Positions 56,490-64,000 of a stretch of 64,000 bases of DNA are shown here, piece by piece (the first letter of the stretch is position 1; the number at the start of each line of letters is the position of its first letter). The translations under genes and the position numbers were made by a program. Below the pieces are notes generated by a model that was given only the letters and a program-made list of their open reading frames with translations, was not told the DNA's origin and searched no databases. The stretch comes from Anastrepha obliqua (Eukaryota > Arthropoda > Insecta > Diptera > Tephritidae), in the NCBI RefSeq assembly GCF_027943255.1, contig NC_072893.1:83211784-83275783 (forward strand). The letters are read 5' to 3'.

Positions 56490-57179
56490 GATTTTTTCTG
56501 CTTACGCAATTAGCCGGGAGGCAAGGATTCGAGAAAAGATTTTATATGTGAAATTTAGGAGAGTGATTCCACTGTAGTTTTCACAGTTTAATTTGTCTCC
56601 CTTTTTGTAAATAGGAGTTACCAACCCTACACGCCATGCTTCCGGAATGCTGCCTCGGTGCCATATTCTTAAAAAGAGGTGTAGCAGAACTTGACGTCCG
56701 TTGTCGGCGAGGTACTTCAGCAGCTCTATGGGAATGCCATCTTCCCCAGGAGCCTTATTGTTACTCATATGAGTAATAGCTTTATCAAGTTCCATCAAAG
56801 TTGGTTATGGCTCCACCGCATTATTGTCGGGCGTAAAGTTTATGAGAGATGATGCGCTTGCTGTAACGGGGTTATATAGATCTGAAAAGAATTCTTTCCC
56901 CCGTTCAATAACGCTACTTTCTTCAGATAATATAACTCCATTTTTATCCTTACAGATGTTAAGGCGAGGCAGAAAGTCTTTTGTTTGTTGTTTGACACGC
57001 TTGTAAAATTTTCTAACGTCTTTGGTGTGATAATCCGTCCCGAGTTGTTCAAGTTCCCCCTTTTGCGACTGCTTTCTCTTGGCGCGGCATAATTTAGTGG
57101 CGACAATTCTCTCTGCTTTGTATGCCTGTTTCCTTGCTCTGGTAGGCCTCCCTTAGCTGACCCAGACCGCTTACACAAT

Positions 57180-57600
57180 TTTGGCCGAGTTTAACAAAGC
57201 GCGTCAACGCGTTCCGACGCAGAGAGGCCTTCCCCTACCTCTGCTACCACCAGCTGTTACCGCATCGAATACTTTCAGAGTCGGAGCGTTTGTATATATT
57301 CGGGCAACTCGATTGACTCCGTAAAGCTCTTATATTTCATCGTCTGCGATACTGGCCGTTGTTAATGTGTAAAGGTCCAAAAATTTTCCGCAGAATATTT
57401 ATCTCAAACACTCCAAGGAAGGCCTCATCGTCGAGAGAGGACTTTACTACTTAATTGCCTACTTAGTTCAAGGAGAGACTCTCTGTTGGATTTTCAGGCT
57501 GACTTTGTTATCGGTGTTAATGCTGGTTGCTAAATAAACCACCTCAAAATTACAACTGTAAACAGTGACGCGGTGACGATACGCGAGTGCGGTACTTCGT
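57180..57600 (-). mobile_element. LINE fragment, RT thumb fused to C-terminal tail
   Basis: The minus strand reads SCNFEVVYLATSINTDNKVS followed by LKIQQRVS (57,560-57,470), the thumb start, and then, after broken frames, ELYGVNRVARIY, NAPTLKVFDAV-like, TAGGSRGRGRP (57,340-57,220) and LLNSAKI. It is related to the 30,085-30,310 copy. The middle of the thumb and part of the tail are deleted. It lies immediately upstream (in minus sense) of the LINE at 55,175-57,175, but its tail motif differs, so it is a separate element. Confidence 0.7.
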
Positions 57601-57889
57601 TTTGTGCTCGCGTAGCGCGAGACTCATTCGCTAGTTGGGTATTAGACATATTAGGCTGAGATCCGGATTTGGTCGAAAAATCATATTTGATCATAGAACT
57701 ATATTTTTGTCTCGGCGGCTGTGTCACAAAAAGCGGATTGTTGGAGGGAATTCAATTCACAAGATCAGGCACCAATTCTTTCACAAAACTTGACTGTTTT
57801 GTGCAGTTTACTGCATGGGATACCATTATCTCATTCTTTAAAAATGAGAATGGAAACATCTTAACTGTCAATTGACCCCGATATAGAGT
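57601..57889. other. No gene recognised
   Basis: Short spacer; overlapping frames on both strands at 57,530-57,875 carry no clear domain. Confidence 0.3.
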
Positions 57890-58190
57890 GATCTTATCCG
57901 ACTTGCCATGGCTAGCGCTCAATAACATTTATTTAACCAAGCTGTGATTCCAGCAAGATGATGCTATATTCTAAACAAGCTACTCGAAGTTGTGAAGGAG
58001 CAATTTTATGACTGGGCCTTTTCTCGGCAAGTGTTCATCGGTTCTGCGTCGAAATAATGCGACTTCACTCTCTAAGGTCTACGCTAATAAGTCAACTATT
58101 GGACGAGCTCGGAGTCAACAAACGAGATGCTATTGTCGGGTTAATGCCGCATATTGTACCAATTGCTCAAAGTGAAGTAATAGGGTAATT
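57890..58190 (+). mobile_element. DD41D-type transposase remnant, catalytic region deleted
   Basis: The plus strand reads FQQDDAIF near 57,950 (second catalytic Asp), then SSVLRRNNATSL and VYANKST near 58,078, where the family has a PP-SCDLTPLDYFLWG block before VYA. That block, with the third Asp, is missing. A frameshifted C-terminal scrap (NKRDAIVGLMPHIVPIAQSE) follows to about 58,180. Confidence 0.55.
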
Positions 58191-61100
58191 TGAATGATTT
58201 TCCAATATTATATATTCTTAATAAACTGAACGTAGCTTCAAAGTAAAGCCAAAGTTTATGTATTATATGACTTCGTTGTTTAAATTGATGTAAAATTTGA
58301 TCTTTTTGTAATCGTTTTTATTTGGCCACTATATAGTCCACTAAACGGTATTCTTAGTTTGACAAGTTTTGACTTATTAATATGTAGGTGCTACATTTTT
58401 GTTATGCACTGCATATACATACATGTGTTTGAAAAAAAATAAGCAATTATGGATACCTCGGGCCAACTTTTTTTACCTAATCCATCCAACTGTCTTAACT
58501 ATTTCAGTTCCATTACTTCGGGCTGGATCTCATGAAAAAGGCCGTAAAATATGCACTCTCGATTTTTTTAGTCCATGAGGTACTGCGTTTCTGCTATCTT
58601 GCCATTTCCTATATTCCTATCCTCTCTTATGTTTGCTTAGTCCTTTATTATTTTTTTGTTTTAAGGGTTTCAAGTCCTATGAATGATGTGTGTATTCAGT
58701 TGGATAAACTACAGATTGAACGTGAAAAATAATAATAGAACATTGTAAAAATGGTAGGGTATGCAAGTAAATTTGTATGCATGTATATTTATGTATGTAT
58801 CAACCAAAAAAACAGGATAGCAATGACGATGAGCTTAACCAGAAATTTAACTTTGAGGTGGTAACCTCTTTTTAGGACCTCCACAGGCAGAGTGTGGCAA
58901 ACCGAAGTTGATGCTGGTGTGGCGAGGTAATAAAATCAGGCGAGTCGCATAAATATTTATGAGAGCATATAATTTTGATTCAAGGATTAATCGAAATTTT
59001 TACATACTCACATTGTATGATTTGCATACCCAAATGTAAATATACGAATATAAACGACAACACTTTTCCAATATCGTGCATTGAACTGCTTCAGAGGCAG
59101 GCGCTGTGAAGGCTGCTGAGTTTTTCTGTGAAGCGCAAGAGAAGTGAAAATACACCTAAAACAGCTACAGGAAAAAAATTCAAGTTTATGCAAATTTTCA
59201 TTGTTTGTATGGAATACGTAGTAAATCGAAAAACGATGGTAATAAAAGGAAGAGATTTAGCGCTGCGGAAAGTGCCACAAAGCAGAGAAAAACAAAATAA
59301 TATAACTGCCGCTAAACGGCAACGCCTCCCCAATTCGTTTGCGCTGCAGTGAAGTAGAAATTTATGTATGAATTGAGCTGCATCATTTTATGAATCTCTA
59401 GCACAGCAACGAGTCAATAATAAATCTCACCCGTTTGGTTCATGCTGAGCGGCCAAGTTATTGATTGTCATATAGGCGGCCAGGCATCATAAACTTCAAT
59501 ATTTTATACAATAAATGATTGTTAAAGAAACATTAAAGTTGACGAGTTGAGCTTTGATCGTTTTACTGAGCGCAATGCTAACAATTAAATATTATTTTTT
59601 ACTAGCGGGGAAATAAATTAAGGAAACGGGAAAATATTCATTGCCGTGTAGATCTCTTAGGTTTATGGGGCGTAAATATTAAAGTAATGGCATTACGTTA
59701 AAAAATATATTGGCTATATATATTTATGCAAAATATAAATGCATTTTTATTTGCTTCGAAAGTTGATTTTAAAAAAGTTGAAAAACGCTGTATATTTCTT
59801 AAATGGCTCTGGAAGTAAGCTCAGGCATTCACCTTAATTACGGAATTAAGAAAATCAGAAAACTAAAGGAAGTAAAGCTTTAACTGAGCTCAATTTAACA
59901 ATTTAATTCAAAAGTTTTGCAGATTTGTACTAGAGTTTTTAAAATCCCGATTTTTTTATTGATATTTCGAAAGTATAGGCTTTTAAGAATATGCTGTCTA
60001 CAGCCATTTTTGCAGGTACGAATCTGACGTTCTATCCAACCGAATCGTCTGAAATTTTAATATGCTGTTCACAACATCAATGGCTATCGCCCGTACTTAT
60101 TACTTCACTTATTTCGTATTTTTTTGATTAAAAAACTGAGAAAGGACCCGATTTTTAGAGTGCCAAATTCAAGACCACGCCATTTTGTCAATTTTTTTTT
60201 ATTCTAGTAGATAGCTGCAGTCATACTGATTAATAGTTTTTTTGGTTTTCGTGTTTCAGATAAATAGAAGAGCCAAACTGGACAACACCGTCCAGGTCCA
60301 ATTTTTCGGGAGGGTCAACTTCAGCGCCATTAAAAAAAAAAATTTTTGTATATAAAAAAGGTAAATAAAAAGTCTAAAAATATTAAATATCGTTTTTCAT
60401 TTTATTTTATTGTAAAAAAATTCCTGAGACTACCCTAAATTTTCGAGATCTAGACCACCGGGACCTCTTAACTGCACCTGAATTATGTCAGATTTACAAT
60501 TTAAGCCGGTGAAATATGTTCAGTGACATAATGAACGTTTTTGAAATTTTTTATTAAACAAAATTTTAATTAGCTTCAAATATGTATTTTTAGTTAGTAT
60601 ATTTTTTTACTACTCAATTTGTAGAAATTTACCATGAATATCTTTAAAACCAAAAAATTTCTTTTTTTAACCTGATGACATTTACATGGCCAACCGAAGA
60701 ATGAAAGCATCTACGCAGAGATGGCCAGTCACCTCTCTAAGCTACGGTGGCGCAAATAAAATTCCAAACTTTCTTTTGACTCATAATTTATTTAGATTTT
60801 CTCCATCTCCCAAACAATTTCGAAGCATTTCAGCGTCTAAATATTAATTCAGCAAGCTTAATTAAGTATCTCTGAACATTAACGAGAATAACCTAAATTG
60901 GAATTTAACTCTCTCAATTAAGAAGCAAAACTCCAAATAGAAGAACTGTTTTTTTTTCAAAAAATTTTTTCTTTAATTCGTCCAATTTTGTATTACGAAA
61001 GCGTACATGAACTCGACAAACTTGCAAGAGAAACTAAAATCGAGCCCGTAATATGAGAGTGGTGCCACTTCCTGCAAGTAAACTTTCTCCTAGTAGAAAC

Positions 61101-61574
61101 TTATAGCTGTCGAAAGGAAAGCTGTCATCAACGTAAGCATCCACATTAATTTGCCAACATCAAGTCACTGCCGTTAAGTATGTGCTAGTTTTCTGTTCAT
61201 TACCTTAGCCGCTATTTTTCTCTTTCCAACACAAGTTCTCTCATTTTCACTTTTAGCGCTCTTGTTGCAAGTTTTCGCTTGGATGGATAATGAACAAACC
61301 TATTATTAGCTTGAATTACAGTACAAATATTTAAATTCAATACTGGAAATTTCCAACATTGCTTCAGTGTAGGAAAAATGGCGGTAGGTTAGGGTTTATC
61401 ACCTTGATAACAAAGTTCCTGGAACAACCGCCAGATGACGTATTAAGCCAATTACATCTGTGATTAACATTCCTCCCATTATTAAAAAAAAACACAAATT
61501 GTAAAATATGTTTTAGATTGTGTACAGTTTAAAAATAGATTTGAGTTTGTATTAAATTTTACGTTAAAAATGGA
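58191..61574. other. No gene recognised; mostly AT-rich DNA
   Basis: A 66-codon frame at 58,532-58,732 is hydrophobic and unsupported. From 58,800 to 59,480 the DNA is more balanced and probably host. A TATATA/TATTTA tract lies near 59,700-59,740. At 60,110-60,471 poly-A runs end in a CTAGACCACCGGGACCTC-TTAA terminus (see separate entry). From 60,700 to 61,440 the sequence is unassigned. Confidence 0.33.
60230..60471. repeat. Probable right end of a TTAA-terminated non-autonomous repeat
   Basis: The stretch ends TCTAGACCACCGGGACCTC followed by TTAA at 60,468-60,471. The 45,890-46,598 element ends TCTAGACCAGCTTCCCCCC and TTAA, so both share TCTAGACCA about 10 bases inside TTAA. The interior here is A-rich and non-coding. 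The left end was not found. Confidence 0.4.
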
Positions 61575-61725
61575 TTCAATGGTACTAAAGCATAAGAAAT
61601 GTTTCAGTAAAGAAAACAGTCGTTTACGAGTGGCATGGCCGCTTCAGAAGAGATCGTGAGTCCATCGAAAATGACGCAGAAAGAACGTAGTGGCAGGCTG
61701 TCGACATCAAAAACTAAAGAAAACG
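61575..61725 (+). mobile_element. Mariner transposase N-terminal scrap
   Basis: Around 61,613-61,685 the plus strand reads KTVVYEWHGRFRRDRESIEN, then DAE, matching the region between the two helix-turn-helix motifs of DD34D mariners (YEWHGRF-RD-ESIEDDAR-GRP). A frameshift follows. It is only about 150 bases long. Confidence 0.6.
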
Positions 61726-61726
61726 G

Positions 61727-61754
61727 AGGTGAACGTGCCAATTATATATATATA
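61727..61754 (+). repeat. 3' tail of the 42,850-type interspersed repeat
   Basis: GAACGTGCCAATTATATATA and further TA units match the terminal words of the 42,850-43,175 repeat. The DD41D element at 61,755 inserted into the TA run, which resumes as TATATATA at 62,568. Confidence 0.55.
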
Positions 61755-62567
61755 AAGGGTGGGCCATGTATTTTGAATCGGCTATAAAAAACAAACTAAT
61801 CAATATTTTTTCAAACTTTTTTTTTTATTTTTGGCTTTACAGTAGGCCATTCGATTCACCCAATTTTTAAGCACATTTTTGATTGTTTGGGCTCCAATTT
61901 CATGAATGGCAACTTCGATTTGGTGTTTTAAAGCATCAATCGTCTCTGCGTTGTTCGCATAGCATTTGCCCTTAACGGCTCCCCACAAAAAATAGTCCAA
62001 CGGGCTTAAATTACAGCTCCGAGGCGGCCAATTGATATCAGAATTTCGGCTGATTATTCGGTTTTCAAAAACGGTAGCCAAAAGTTCCAGTGTGACAAGT
62101 TGCACCATTCTGTTGAAACCAAATGTCGTCCATGTCATCCTCTTCAATTTTTGGAAACAACTCGTTGAGCATGACACGGTAACGCTCGCCATTTACTGTA
62201 ACCGCGGCTCCTCGCTCATTTTCGAAAAAATGGCCCGATGATGCCGCCAGACCAAAAAACGCACCAAACAGTGACTCGTTGTGGATGGATTTGCTTCTCT
62301 ACAGTAACGTGTGGATTTTCTGAGATCCAAATCCTACAATTTTGCTTATTGACGTAGCCACCGATTTGAAAATCAGAAAAGAAGAAGAAGACTAACCACT
62401 TTGGAAATAGGTTTTCAATATTTCCCAATTTTGTTCAAGCGTATAGCGTCCCACTTCGTAAATGTGAAACCTTTAAGCAAATTATGAACACATTTAACAT
62501 GTCATTTGTGTTACCATTCTCAAAAAAATAGGTGGTTCAAAAAGCAAACGCTATATGACCTACCCTG
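61755..62567 (-). mobile_element. DD41D (rosa-type) mariner-like element, second internally deleted copy, 813 bp
   Basis: On the minus strand it begins CAGGGTAGGTCATATAGCG and ends with the complement of AAGGGTGGGCCA, flanked by TA. The frame at 62,428-62,216 starts in the junction region and reads FSDFQIGGYVNKQNCRIWIS then VTVEKQIHPQRVTVWCVFWS. The frame at 62,192-61,800 gives NRMVQLVTLELL (where copy 1 has FQQDGATCHT, so the second Asp is lost by frameshift), INWPPRSCNLSPLDYFLWGA (third Asp), and VLKNWVNRMAYCKAKN. The N-terminal deletion junction (AAAGTGGTTAGTCTTCTTCT) matches that of copy 1. A further deletion removes the SRGSHLNDI tail present in copy 1. Confidence 0.85.
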
Positions 62568-62575
62568 TATATATA

Positions 62576-63159
62576 GGATGAAACTATAGCATCAAGAGGT
62601 GCACGGGAATTAGCATCATGCATTTTAGTAAATATGGAGGATATAACTACTTAAACAAACGTAATAGCTTACAGCGATGCTTATCCAGGACAAAATCGTA
62701 ACATTAAGAAAGCATTGACATGGATGAAAATGGTTCAGTCAAATAATACTAATATTGAAACGGTAAGCCACACATTTTTGGCATCGCGTCATACCTTCCT
62801 ACAGGATGACCGTGATTTCGGTTTCATAGAAATGAAAATAAAAAAATTATCTTAATTATACAACCCTGGGCATTATTATGAATTGATAGAAAAGCGTAGA
62901 AGGAAAAGCCATTTTCGGTATAATGAATGGATTTTATTTCGACGAAGTCACTAGAAGAATCAATAACAAAAGTAGTAAAAAATACCACAGGCGAATCTGT
63001 CTCTTGCCTGAAAATTCAATGGATGCGTTTCTTGAAAGAAGAAGACCAAAACTATTCGAAAATTTTAAATTATTTCCATTATGCACCACCCCTAGACCAG
63101 TAAAGGAAGAAAAAGATAAGGATATTATGTGTTTAATACCACACATCCCTCCAGTTTAA
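62576..63159 (+). pseudogene. Fragment resembling the insect DUF7869-type protein family
   Basis: After the transposon, 62,578-62,850 reads DETIASRGARELASCILVNM, AYSDACPGQNRNIKKALTWM, NIETVSHTFLASRHTFLQDD and DRDFGFIEMKIKK, with a stop before VIAYSD. It continues near 62,870 as HYYELIEKRRRKSHF. The frame at 62,923-63,159 then gives MNGFYFDEVTRRINNKSSKK and ends in RPVKEEKDKDIMCLIPHIPP. The SD-C-GQNRN, HTF---HTFL-DDRDFG and IPP motifs are, from memory, hallmarks of a multicopy insect family annotated as DUF7869 and possibly transposon-derived. The function is unknown. Stops, a frameshift near 62,920 and a missing N-terminus make it a fragment. Confidence 0.55.
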
Positions 63160-64000
63160 CATGAATATGCTTAAAAACTAGAAAAAATTATTAAAAATGG
63201 ATTACTTTTTAAAAATAATTAATATAAGTTAATGAATTTGATCCTTAAAGTTATTGCTTCAAATCATCACTCATAGTTCTTTATTGCATTAAACTATTTA
63301 TAGGGTATTCAATTAATTTTTAAAATGGTCGAAGTCAATTAGAATTTCATACAAATTCATAAGTGGTAGTCACTCCAATCAAGAAGAAGAAGAAGGATCT
63401 TGGCAAAAAAATAAAAGGTACACTATTTCCATTGCACAGCAAACTGCAATTAAAATAGTTCCAAACTGAGTAGTTTGTCTACAGGCTACCTGCATGGCTT
63501 TATCTCTATGTTGAGTGTTTTAAAAATATGTCACTAGTATTTAGAAAAGTTCATAGAATATTACGCCAAGCACATTGTGTATATATTTATATGCAACTAT
63601 ATTTATGTTCGTAGCCAAGCAATTGATGTTCATGTCAGTGACATGCAATTTCGAGGTCATCGTGACGTTACAATTAATTACTGAAATTAATTATCAGCTC
63701 CAGTTTTTCTCCTGTGACCTAACACTCGTATGAAAAATTTTTAACACCACAAATGAGGGCATACACAATGTGTATGCATGTAACGGGTGCTTCCTAAATG
63801 TGTACAATTATCGTATGGTATCTCTGTTACGCCAGTAATTTAAGTAATTAAATGTTTTTGATACTTCCATTTAATGCGTTTAAAAATTATTAAAATTTTT
63901 TATTTCATTTAAGATGAAAACCAATTGGACGTTCAACTGCCTCTTCACCTATAAATCACATTAAGTTCTACACATTTACGACTCAGTGGCTTTGTGGACA
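63160..64000. other. No gene recognised
   Basis: AT-rich to 63,400, then somewhat more balanced. A minus frame at 62,934-63,146 is the shadow of the preceding fragment. Nothing supported up to the window end. Confidence 0.35.

Larger units (their letters stand above)
55175..57175 (-). mobile_element. LINE with RT and C-terminal tail, degraded, trinucleotide 3' tail
   Basis: On the minus strand, 57,173-56,800 carries the linker before RT in broken frames. 56,798-56,502 encodes the RT entry (SNNKAPGEDGIPIELLKYL; GSIPEAWRVGLVTPIYKKGD). The palm and thumb follow (see 55,570-56,340). The tail at 55,603-55,310 reads FERKVLRRVFGPIRCNNGTY, QRLRWLGHTVRVEDSRL and RGRPRLSW, ending near 55,190 with AMIRPDWKRIVDEAKAHP. 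The 3' end has a TGATGATGATGG-type run (minus sense, about 55,180-55,192). The endonuclease is absent, so the copy is 5'-truncated near 57,175. Confidence 0.8.

Noticed and set aside
58532..58732. 66-codon frame with hydrophobic runs, possible small membrane protein
   Set aside because: Short, in AT-rich DNA where TTT/ATT codons give hydrophobic runs by chance; no start context or homologous motif.

Overview
The window is eukaryotic and almost certainly from a higher fly. It is AT-rich, has long non-coding stretches with no bacterial-style gene packing, and is full of degraded Tc1/mariner elements and non-LTR retrotransposons typical of insects. A tephritid fruit fly is the best guess. Several interspersed repeats match, from memory, families common in Bactrocera, Ceratitis and relatives (36,455-36,550; 38,006-38,135; 42,850-43,175), and the DD41D 'rosa' type of mariner-like element was first described in a Ceratitis species. 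I could not search a database, so the genus is inference.

I find no intact host protein-coding gene. The window reads as intergenic or long-intron DNA: unique-looking islands, richer in CA/GCAAC-type words, separated by transposon remains of different ages, several of them nested. The left third (1-20,300) holds an RNase H-bearing LINE split by an opposite-strand RTE-like fragment (205-2,412), a tandem repeat (8,690-9,250), a small inverted-repeat element (9,798-10,091), a LINE fragment split by a DD41D element (10,680-12,360), further mariner pieces, and the best-preserved element, a 1,278-bp mariner with inverted termini and TA target duplications (16,489-17,766). A minus-strand LINE follows (18,908-20,285).

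The middle third (20,300-43,600) holds mariner and LINE scraps, a Tc1-like element interrupted by a palindromic MITE (25,861-27,855), a 355-bp deletion derivative of a DD41D element (28,605-28,959), an internally deleted mariner (32,909-33,980), a candidate non-coding exon ending at a good splice donor (about 35,940-36,140), and a 2.76-kb hAT-like insertion just inside that putative intron (36,156-38,911). LINE pieces lie at 41,270-41,960 and 43,180-43,620.

The right third (43,600-64,000) holds a TTAA-flanked palindromic element inserted into a transposase relic (45,890-46,598), a Jockey-like LINE with zinc-knuckle, endonuclease and RT remnants (46,651-49,080), a DD37D transposase relic, a second LINE whose RT carries a local duplication plus inversion (55,175-57,175), a second DD41D copy sharing the internal deletion of the first (61,755-62,567), and a fragment resembling the DUF7869-type family found in insects (62,576-63,159).

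Nothing here works together as a pathway. The organisation is successive waves of transposon insertion and decay. The items most worth following are the shared-deletion DD41D copies, the nearly intact mariner, the TTAA palindromic element, the nested MITE, the hAT-like insertion and the DUF7869-like fragment.
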